A stretch of DNA of 64,000 nucleotides from Corynebacterium sp. sy039 (GTDB lineage Bacteria > Actinomycetota > Actinomycetes > Mycobacteriales > Mycobacteriaceae): positions 248,001 through 312,000 of the forward strand of contig NZ_CP042325.1 of the NCBI RefSeq assembly GCF_007904105.1, in the 5' to 3' direction. The notes beneath the pieces are model-generated. The model worked only from the letters and a program-made list of their open reading frames with translations. It was not told the origin of the DNA and did no database searches. The translations under genes were made by a program, and so were the position numbers. The first letter of the stretch is position 1, and each line of letters begins with the position of its first letter. Shown here piece by piece: positions 16,269 to 23,350 of the stretch.

Positions 16269-17276
16269 ATGACAACCACAGACATCATTAACCAAGTCAA
16301 AGAGATAATTTCCACAGTCACACCAGAAGAACGACAACACTTGATTGAACAGCTGGAGCAGTTGTTTCACGAGCCAGAGTATGGTGAGATTCTGTCACAA
16401 TGTCCACGCTGCGAGTGTGATTCCGTTGTGCGCAAAGGCACATCAAAGGGCGGGCAACGCTATTTGTGTAAAGGGTGCCAGCGCACCTTTGGACACTCCA
16501 CAAACAAAGTTCTCAAAACCTCCAAACTGTCTTTAGAGACATGGAGGAAGTTCGCTGAATGTTTTATCGACGGTGTAAGTGTTCGTCGTAGTGCCGAACG
16601 CTGCGGGGTTGCTGTTGCCACTGCTTTCTTTATGCGGCACCGTGTTCTTGAGCTGGTTGAGAAAAATGCTAAAAAAGTTACGGTGAACAGGGGAAACTTA
16701 GCTTATATCGATGAAACGTTTTTCCCTATTAACTATAAGGGGGCAGCTGTGCCTGATGGTGTTAAAGCTAAAAAGCGCGGCGGGTTAAGGAAGGGGAAAA
16801 GTCAGTCAAGGTTGTTGGTTTGTGTGATTATGGGCGTGACATCTACGGGAAGTATTTTCCATCAAATTGCTGGATACAGTAGTATTTCTAAAAATACCGC
16901 CCGCCTAGCCCTTGGTGACATTGTTACGTCTGGTTGCACTGTTATCACGGACAAAGGTTCAGGCTATGTTTCAGCGCTAGAAGAACTTGGTGCTACCCAC
17001 AGGGCTTATCATTCTAAAGATGACCGCGGCAAACTTGCGCCAATCAACGCACTGCACTCTAAAACCAAACGGTTTATGAGGCGTTTTAGCAGTGTCGCCT
17101 CCAAGAACCTACACCGCTATCTATCATGGATGGAATGGATCGACAACAACACAGAACGTGAAACGCTGGATATTCTACGCCAATCCACATACACAGTTCA
17201 TCGTTGCTCTATGAATAGTGAGCATATCCCACCAATGGATGATCTAACACGACGAACCATTACAGGCATGATGTAG
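16269..17276 (+). CDS. IS1595-family transposase
   Basis: The 335-residue protein has an N-terminal zinc ribbon (CPRCECDSVV...RYLCKGCQRTF, two CxxC pairs near residues 45-75), a helical segment resembling a helix-turn-helix (GVSVRRSAERCGVAVATAFFMRHRVL), and an ISXO2/DDE-type catalytic domain. That domain includes YIDETFFPINYKG (first Asp), VITDKGSGY (second Asp) and a late SWMEWIDNN region holding the third acidic or Asn position. The gene is complete and lies within perfect inverted repeats, so the element may be active. Confidence 0.9.
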   Translation: MTTTDIINQVKEIISTVTPEERQHLIEQLEQLFHEPEYGEILSQCPRCECDSVVRKGTSKGGQRYLCKGCQRTFGHSTNKVLKTSKLSLETWRKFAECFIDGVSVRRSAERCGVAVATAFFMRHRVLELVEKNAKKVTVNRGNLAYIDETFFPINYKGAAVPDGVKAKKRGGLRKGKSQSRLLVCVIMGVTSTGSIFHQIAGYSSISKNTARLALGDIVTSGCTVITDKGSGYVSALEELGATHRAYHSKDDRGKLAPINALHSKTKRFMRRFSSVASKNLHRYLSWMEWIDNNTERETLDILRQSTYTVHRCSMNSEHIPPMDDLTRRTITGMM

Positions 17277-17570
17277 CACGTAAAACGCCATAAACAAAGC
17301 TGGTTAATGTGCAGGAATCCTTGCTGGGATAAATGGTTGTGATACGTGGTAACTACACAACGTTATAGAAGCAATCATAGGTATGCGAAAAAAGGGAATG
17401 CCTAAAGCATTGAGTATCAATACAGTGCCTGCGCCAACCCACCGTTGGGGTTTAATGCCCTCCTTTTAGCACCAATCATATTATTAGGTTTCGGCAACTC
17501 TTGGGCAGTTGCGGTAATTGTTTCTCGTTCAATCACTGTTCGTGCAGGTGAGGGGGTTTATTGTTAGTCT
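17277..17570. other. Non-coding 3' part of the IS, with a possible membrane-protein remnant
   Basis: About 290 bp lie between the transposase stop and the right inverted repeat. No intact gene is present. Around 17440-17570 the plus strand reads NPPLGFNALLLAPIILLGFGNSWAVAVIVSRSIT in one frame, preceded by GMPKALSINTVPAPTHRWG in another. This may be the remnant of a frameshifted membrane-protein gene carried by the element. Weak; could be chance. Confidence 0.25.
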
Positions 17571-17595
17571 ATGTCAATTTTGGTAGAACACAGCA

Positions 17596-17604
17596 GAGTT
17601 TGCG
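17596..17604 (+). repeat. Target-site duplication, right copy
   Basis: Exact copy of the nine bases GAGTTTGCG found at 16176-16184, directly after the right inverted repeat. The bases after it (GGGGTG...) resemble the region upstream of the second surface-protein gene, so the target was the original upstream region of this gene. Confidence 0.85.
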
Positions 17605-17627
17605 GGGGTGATTGCGCGTTTTTGGTG

Positions 17628-18020
17628 TGTTTTTCGGCTGGACATTTTTATGGGGGGGGGGGGGCTACTCTTTAGGTGTTTTATATTCTCTTAAGGTTTT
17701 TCTAAGGAGTGTTCATGGGGAAGAAACACTGGTTGCTGCGCCGGGTAGGTGCAGTGATGATGACTACTGGATTACTATCCAGTGGTATCTGGGGAGGTGC
17801 TGGCTCTGGCTTGAGTGCGCCTGTGGTGTGGGCTCAAGAAGAGACAACAGCACCAGCGGCGGATACTGCTAGACCGAAGCAGTTGCCTGGTAAACCTGGT
17901 GAGCCTGGTTCAGCTATTAAAAGCCTGACAGTGACAGCTGATCCTGATAACAAAGATAAAGTCGTGTTGAATGTTGACTTCGCGTTCCCTGATGACGCAA
18001 AACCAGGGGACTATGTTGAT
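17628..18020 (+). repeat. Duplicated 5' module of the surface-protein genes, copy A
   Basis: This promoter plus first 306 coding bases recurs at 61908-62303. I see no difference between the copies from the ATG (17715) to 18020. Upstream they differ in the G count, one T-run and a few bases. After 18020 the sequences diverge abruptly, then match again in blocks (for example 18506-18563 with 62778-62836). Confidence 0.9.
17639..17671 (+). promoter_or_regulatory. Poly-G promoter switch of surface-protein gene A
   Basis: TGGACA (17639-17644, like -35 TTGACA) and TACTCT (17666-17671, like a -10) are separated by 21 bp that include 13 consecutive G (17652-17664). The second copy has 11 G and a 19-bp spacer. 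Optimal spacing would be about 17 bp, so both copies may be weak. Loss or gain of G by slippage would change promoter strength. Alternatively the true -10 is TATATT at 17682-17687 and the tract modulates upstream contacts. Confidence 0.6.
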
Positions 18021-21000
18021 ATCGATATCTCCCGAAAAATAGAGGGCGGTTTGAGTCTTAGCGGGGGTATTTTTCCTCTCGGTGATGATAATCGTTTGAT
18101 TGATCCTGAAATAGGTAAAGCTATTGCTGTAATTAAAAACTCACCTCATGGTTATCGTGTGGCGTTGTTGCCTGAAGCGGATGGGTTGGTCAATCGTACT
18201 GCGAAATTCAAGCGTACAACGCAGATTCCTCAAGCTCAGTGTGGGCGTGATCCTGCTTCGGTAAAATACACTGCAACAACAATTGACTCACAGGGCAATA
18301 AGCATGTGTGGGATTTGCATACTACAGTCGAACGCGATGCTGGCGAGTGTGAAACGAACACGAATCCTGATCCTCGTGGCACGGTTGTGGGTATGCCCAT
18401 CCCTGTGATGAAGTGTAGCGCTTATATGTCGAGCCTGAAATATAGTACTGGTGACAGCGTTTATAATCAGGGTGCTGGCGTGTATGGTACGGCGAATGGT
18501 GATGTGTATGTGACTCCGCCGATTGGTGATGCTGGTGCTGCGAACGAAACCTTCCAAGACATCTATGTGCGTGTACGTGTGGATGAGGCACAAACACCCA
18601 TGAAAATGTGGAAGATTAGAGAAGGATTGGGAAACCTGAAACTGGAGCTAAATGGTGAATCTGCTAGGGACGGAGTCGCATCGTCGCACCCTGGTTTCGC
18701 TAATGCGAATGGTGGTTGGAAGCCTGGTGACATTGCTACGAAGTATCCTGAGGGTACTCCTGTTCCTCCACAAGCCTATGTGTATCCACCTGACTTTGAT
18801 GTTGCTGGTGTGAAGGCAAAAGCGCAACCAGGTACTAATGGGTTGAGTGAGTCTTTTGATTGGAACAGTAAAACTATCACCCAAGAAGACGCTACTGCTT
18901 TAGGTAAATTGTTTGCGGAAGCGTTTAAGGCGTGGCAAGAAGCTCATAAGCCTGAGGTGATTGGGTCCAACACCGATCCAGCAAACGGTACTGTATATGT
19001 GGATTATAAGATCCCTGGGTTGTATAAGCCTGTGATCATGCAAAATGCCTGGGGTGAAGAAGTCACATCACTGGAAACAAAGATAACTCTTAGCAAGCGC
19101 TTTCTTGATGAGAATGGTAACGTGAGGGAAGATGCCGCGAAGTCTTGGCTGGAAGACAGTAAGCTGTACAGAATCGGTAATCTTGGTTCTGGTGTGTTTG
19201 CTCCGTATTCTGGTGCTGCGAAGTACAACACTATTGTGACGTATTCTACTGATCCTGAGAGTTTTAAGTCTGGTCAGGGGCATACGGGTACTGGTGCGCA
19301 CTATGGTTCCTGTGGTGAAGGTAAAGCTACACCGTTTGCTGCTCAGGAGGGTATTGCTGCGGGTGATCCGTTGCCATCAAAGCCTGATGTCACACCAACA
19401 TCGTCTGTGACACCATCCACGTCGTCGTCTGCACCGTCGACTACTTCTAGTTCTGCGGCACCGTCGACCACTTCTTCATCGGTGACGCCATCATCCACGA
19501 CTTCTTCTACGCCGTCGACTACTTCTTCGTCGTCTGTGGAGCCTACACCATCAACCTCGTCGTCTGTTGTTCCTACGTCTTCGTCGTCTGTTCCGGTGGT
19601 TCCTGTTGAGCCGGTGAAGATCCCTGGTGTTCGGGTGGTGAAGTTGATTAATGGTGATGATGCGAATCGTGAGCCTGGTGTTGCTGTGAAACCTGGTGAG
19701 TCGTTGAACATTTCGTTTGAGGTGTCGAACACGGGTGAAACACCACTCAAAGACGTGACAGTGTCTGACGATCAGATTAAGAATGCTCAGGATATTGTGT
19801 GTGAGAATAAACCAGATGTTCTTGCACCGGGTGAGTCGTTTACGTGTACGGCCACGTTGCCGGCACCAAGCTCTGGTGTCACACATAAGGATACTGCGAC
19901 AGTAACTGGTGTTCCGGTTGATGAGGAGGGTCATCCTGTGGGTGATACTCCTGTCACTGATGATGATTCGGCGTTTGCGTGGTTGGATGAGCCAGCGAAA
20001 GTAGCCAAAATCCCATCGATTAAAGTGATTAAGAAGATTGATGGTGATGATGCGAATGTGGCACCGGGTGTGAGGGTAGCCCCTGGTGCGGATATGAAGG
20101 TGTCGTTTGAGGTGACTAATGATGGTTCGGCAGCACTAGAGAACATTAATCTCACGGATAATGTGATCCCTGCGAAAGATATCACCTGTGCGAACAAACC
20201 GGAAACCCTCAATCCTGGCGAGTCGTTTACGTGTTCTGCGACATTGAAGGCTCCTGTGTCTGGTGATCATGTGAATATCGCAACAGTAGAGGGTACCCCG
20301 GTGTATGGTGATGGTGAGTTTGGTCCAACGAGCCCTGTGTTGGATGTTGATCCTGCGCGTGCGTGGGTGGATGAACCAGTAAAAGTAGCCAAGGTTCCTT
20401 CTGTGAAAGTCATCAAGAGTATTAATGGTGATGATGCGAATGCGTATCCTGGTGTGGGTGTAGCCCCTGGTAGTGATATGAGCATCTCGTTTGAGGTGAC
20501 TAATGATGGTGATGTGGCACTGGAAAACATTAATCTCACGGATAATGTGATCCCAGCAGACCACATCACCTGTGCGAATAAACCAGAGTCACTTAAGCCT
20601 GGTCAGTCGTTTACGTGTTCTGCTACGTTGAAGGCTCCTGTGTCTGGTAAGCATGTGAATATCGCGGCAGTAGAGGGCACACCTGTTTATGGTGAGGGTG
20701 AGTCTGGTCCCACAAGCCCTGTGTCGGATGTTGATCCTGCGCGTGCGTGGGTGGATGAGCCAGCTTCGGTGGTGAAGACTCCTGCTATTAGTGTGATCAA
20801 AAAGATTAATGGTGATGATGCGAATGTGTATCCTGGTGTGAAAGTTGGGCCAGGTAGTGACATGGACATTGTGTTTGAGGTGACCAATACTGGTTCGGCA
20901 ACACTGGAAAAGATTGATCTCACGGATAATGTGATCCCAGCGAAAGACATCACCTGTGAGAATAAACCAGAGTCACTCAAGCCTGGCCAGTCGTTTACGT

Positions 21001-23099
21001 GTTCTGCGACATTGAAGGCTCCTGCTACGGGTGAGCATGTGAATATCGCAACCGCCCAGGCAACACCTGTGTATGGTGAGGGTGAGTCTGGTCCCACAAG
21101 CCCTGTGTCTGATGATGATCCTGCGCGTGCGTGGGTGGATGAACCACAAAAAGAAGTGAAGAAGCCTTCTATTACTGTGGTGAAGAAGATTAATGACGAG
21201 GATGCGAACACGAAGCCTGGTGTGAAGGTTCAACCAGGTGAGGATATGGACATCGTGTTTGAGGTGACCAATACTGGTTCGGCAACACTCGACAACATCA
21301 CGCTATCCGATAATGTGATTCCAGCAGACCAGATCACCTGTGCGGATAAACCTGAAACACTCAAGCCTGGTGAGTCGTTCACCTGCCATGCGACATTGGC
21401 GGCACCAGCGTCTGGTGATCATGTGAATATCGCAACGGTTGAAGGCACACCAGTGTATGGTGAGGGTGAGACTGGCCCTGATTCTCCTGTGCGGGATTCT
21501 GATGAGGCGAATGCGTGGGTGGATGAACCACAGAAAGAAGTCAAGAAGCCTTCCATTACAGTGGTGAAGAAGATTAACGACGATGATGCCAATTCTAAGC
21601 CTGGTGTGAAAGTACAACCGGGTGAGGATATGAATATCGTGTTTGAGGTGACCAATACTGGTACCGCAACACTCGGTGACATTACTGTGTCGGATAATGT
21701 GATTCCAGCAGACCAGATTACGTGTGAGAACAAGCCTGAAACACTCAACCCTGGCCAGTCGTTCACCTGCCATGCGACACTCAAGGCACCAAGTACGGGT
21801 GATCACGTGAATATCGCAACGGTTGAAGGCACACCGGTGTACGCCGATGGTGAGACTGGTTCTGATGGGCCGGTTAAGGATGTTGATGAGGCGAATGCGT
21901 GGGTGGATGTTCCTGATGCACCTGTGATGAATCCGTCTATTACAGTTGTGAAGAAGATTAACGACGAGGATGCCAATGCGAAGCCTGGTGTGAAGGTTCA
22001 ACCTGGTGAGGATATGAGCATCGTGTTTGAGGTATCGAATGATGGTGATGTGGCGTTAGAGGACGTTGCATTGTCGGATAATGTGGTTGATGCGAAAGAT
22101 ATTATGTGTGAGGATAAGCCTGACACGTTGAATCCTGGTGAGAGTTTCACGTGTTCTGCGACACTCAAGGCACCATTGTCTGGTGATCATGTGAATATCG
22201 CAACGGTTGAAGGCACACCAGTCTACGGTGAGGGTGAGTCTGGTCCGACTGATCCTGTTATGGATTCTGATGTTGCTCGTGCGTGGGTGGATGAGCCTGA
22301 GAAGGTGGTGAAGGTTCCTTCCATTACAGTGGTGAAGAAGATTAATGGTGATGATGCCAATAGTAAGCCTGGTGTGAAAGTACAACCAGGTGAAGACATG
22401 AACATCGTGTTTGAGGTGACTAATACTGGTTCGGCAGTACTGGAAGACATTGATCTTGCGGATAATGTGATTCCATCGGATCAGATCACGTGTGAGGATA
22501 AACCAGAGTCACTCAAGCCTGGTGAGTCGTTCACCTGCCATGCGACACTCAAGGCACCATCGTCTGGTGATCATGTGAATATCGCAACCGCCCAGGCAAC
22601 TCCTGTGTATGGTGATGGTGAGACTGGTTCTGATCAGCCTGTGTTGGATGTTGATGTGGCTCGTGCTGTGGTGGTGGAGCCTGACCAACCAGAACAACCA
22701 GAGCAGCCTGAGGAAGGCAAGCCTTCTAAACCTGCTAAGCCTGCTAAGCCTTCCAAGCCTGAGGCGGACAAGCCTGCTGGGTCGTGTGGTGAGTCTGTGG
22801 GTGTTAAGCCTGCGTGTGGCACACCAAGCGAACCTGAGTCCAGCAAACCTGGGTCTGAGCCTGGCCAGTCTGGTGGTGTGATTGCTGGTGAGGTTGTGAA
22901 GCATTGCCAGAAACCAACCAACCCTGGTGATAGTCCTGCCCAGTCTGGCACCAATCCTGCCGAGTCCGGCGATCCTGTGAAAGCACAGACTGGTGGATCC
23001 ACCAAGGCCACGGCTAAGGCTGGTGCTAAGACTAATACTGGTGGCAAGACTCAGAAGTCTGGTGCGCGAGTAACCACGGGTGGTCATCTAGCAGCGTAG
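17715..23099 (+). CDS. Giant secreted surface protein A with eight 128-residue repeats
   Basis: The protein (about 1794 residues) starts at ATG 17715, five bases after AAGGAG; an upstream GTG at 17709 is less likely. A signal peptide ends near residue 40 (SAPVVWAQEE). An N-terminal region (about 45-555) resembles adhesin-type beta domains (PDDAKPGDYVDIDIS). A Ser/Thr/Pro-rich stalk (about 555-633) follows, then eight tandem repeats (about 634-1656), each with IxVVKKINGDDAN, PGVKVxPGxDM, VFEVTNTGSA, a conserved C-x-NKPESLxPGxSFTC pair and DEANAWVDEP, like DUF11/DUF7507 surface domains. A Lys/Pro/Gly tail follows. The C-terminus (GARVTTGGHLAA) has no LPXTG, membrane helix or charged tail. Adhesion is inferred. 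Confidence 0.85.
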   Translation: MGKKHWLLRRVGAVMMTTGLLSSGIWGGAGSGLSAPVVWAQEETTAPAADTARPKQLPGKPGEPGSAIKSLTVTADPDNKDKVVLNVDFAFPDDAKPGDYVDIDISRKIEGGLSLSGGIFPLGDDNRLIDPEIGKAIAVIKNSPHGYRVALLPEADGLVNRTAKFKRTTQIPQAQCGRDPASVKYTATTIDSQGNKHVWDLHTTVERDAGECETNTNPDPRGTVVGMPIPVMKCSAYMSSLKYSTGDSVYNQGAGVYGTANGDVYVTPPIGDAGAANETFQDIYVRVRVDEAQTPMKMWKIREGLGNLKLELNGESARDGVASSHPGFANANGGWKPGDIATKYPEGTPVPPQAYVYPPDFDVAGVKAKAQPGTNGLSESFDWNSKTITQEDATALGKLFAEAFKAWQEAHKPEVIGSNTDPANGTVYVDYKIPGLYKPVIMQNAWGEEVTSLETKITLSKRFLDENGNVREDAAKSWLEDSKLYRIGNLGSGVFAPYSGAAKYNTIVTYSTDPESFKSGQGHTGTGAHYGSCGEGKATPFAAQEGIAAGDPLPSKPDVTPTSSVTPSTSSSAPSTTSSSAAPSTTSSSVTPSSTTSSTPSTTSSSSVEPTPSTSSSVVPTSSSSVPVVPVEPVKIPGVRVVKLINGDDANREPGVAVKPGESLNISFEVSNTGETPLKDVTVSDDQIKNAQDIVCENKPDVLAPGESFTCTATLPAPSSGVTHKDTATVTGVPVDEEGHPVGDTPVTDDDSAFAWLDEPAKVAKIPSIKVIKKIDGDDANVAPGVRVAPGADMKVSFEVTNDGSAALENINLTDNVIPAKDITCANKPETLNPGESFTCSATLKAPVSGDHVNIATVEGTPVYGDGEFGPTSPVLDVDPARAWVDEPVKVAKVPSVKVIKSINGDDANAYPGVGVAPGSDMSISFEVTNDGDVALENINLTDNVIPADHITCANKPESLKPGQSFTCSATLKAPVSGKHVNIAAVEGTPVYGEGESGPTSPVSDVDPARAWVDEPASVVKTPAISVIKKINGDDANVYPGVKVGPGSDMDIVFEVTNTGSATLEKIDLTDNVIPAKDITCENKPESLKPGQSFTCSATLKAPATGEHVNIATAQATPVYGEGESGPTSPVSDDDPARAWVDEPQKEVKKPSITVVKKINDEDANTKPGVKVQPGEDMDIVFEVTNTGSATLDNITLSDNVIPADQITCADKPETLKPGESFTCHATLAAPASGDHVNIATVEGTPVYGEGETGPDSPVRDSDEANAWVDEPQKEVKKPSITVVKKINDDDANSKPGVKVQPGEDMNIVFEVTNTGTATLGDITVSDNVIPADQITCENKPETLNPGQSFTCHATLKAPSTGDHVNIATVEGTPVYADGETGSDGPVKDVDEANAWVDVPDAPVMNPSITVVKKINDEDANAKPGVKVQPGEDMSIVFEVSNDGDVALEDVALSDNVVDAKDIMCEDKPDTLNPGESFTCSATLKAPLSGDHVNIATVEGTPVYGEGESGPTDPVMDSDVARAWVDEPEKVVKVPSITVVKKINGDDANSKPGVKVQPGEDMNIVFEVTNTGSAVLEDIDLADNVIPSDQITCEDKPESLKPGESFTCHATLKAPSSGDHVNIATAQATPVYGDGETGSDQPVLDVDVARAVVVEPDQPEQPEQPEEGKPSKPAKPAKPSKPEADKPAGSCGESVGVKPACGTPSEPESSKPGSEPGQSGGVIAGEVVKHCQKPTNPGDSPAQSGTNPAESGDPVKAQTGGSTKATAKAGAKTNTGGKTQKSGARVTTGGHLAA
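19615..22680 (+). repeat. Eight tandem ~384-bp coding repeats
   Basis: The motif coding for N(G/D)(D/E)DAN begins at about 19651, 20041, 20424, 20809, 21193, 21577, 21961 and 22345, giving steps of about 390, 383, 385 and then 384 bp. Unit 1 is the most divergent (VRVVKLINGDDANREPG). Units 2-4 and 5-8 form similar groups, with long near-identical stretches such as the segment coding SFTCHATLKAPSSGDHVNIAT. In-frame 384-bp steps mean recombination can change repeat number without breaking the frame. Confidence 0.9.
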
Positions 23100-23167
23100 T
23101 TGGAGCCTGCTCTTAGACGGGATGGTATGTCCTGCACACGTATAGCACGTATAGTGCGGGTGCAGAT

Positions 23168-23201
23168 GTGGGGTGGTGTGACAAAGCACCACCCCACTTT
23201 T
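23168..23201 (+). terminator. Terminator of surface-protein gene A
   Basis: GTGGGGTGGTG / CACCACCCCAC is a perfect 11-bp stem with an 8-nt loop followed by TTTT, 69 bases past the stop. It separates the surface gene from glfT2. Confidence 0.88.
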
Positions 23202-23350
23202 CACATTCAACACAACGTCGAAAAGCTAAAATGTGGGTTCACAAGCTAAAAGAGCGTGCCAAAACTGAACAGAACGTATAAACCGACTACGCTGGTAGAG
23301 CGGAACTGTATGTTACCGCTACTCACAAGAACTGAAAGGTTACAGCATAA

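Larger units (their letters stand above)
16185..17595 (+). mobile_element. Intact IS1595-like insertion sequence
   Basis: A perfect 25-bp terminal inverted repeat (left 16185-16209 beginning TGCTGTGTTCTACC; right 17571-17595) bounds 1411 bp with one transposase gene. Perfect direct repeats of the target flank both ends. Perfect ends, an intact transposase and an intact duplication point to a recent insertion. It sits about 110 bp upstream of the surface-protein start codon, just upstream of the poly-G promoter. Confidence 0.92.

Noticed and set aside
17612..17872. Open frame running through the poly-G tract, as if the tract were inside a coding region (translational switch).
   Set aside because: The peptide has no recognisable features and no ribosome site. 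The real gene starts at 17715 with AAGGAG and a signal peptide, so the tract is upstream of it.
19615..22680. Regular repeats considered as a CRISPR array.
   Set aside because: The units are 384 bp, coding and in frame, without short repeats separated by unique spacers.
18288..23087. Several long minus-strand open frames opposite the surface-protein repeats.
   Set aside because: They are low-complexity Arg/His/Ile/Thr- or Ser/Thr-rich translations that repeat with the 384-bp period, as expected for the complement of a biased repeat gene.
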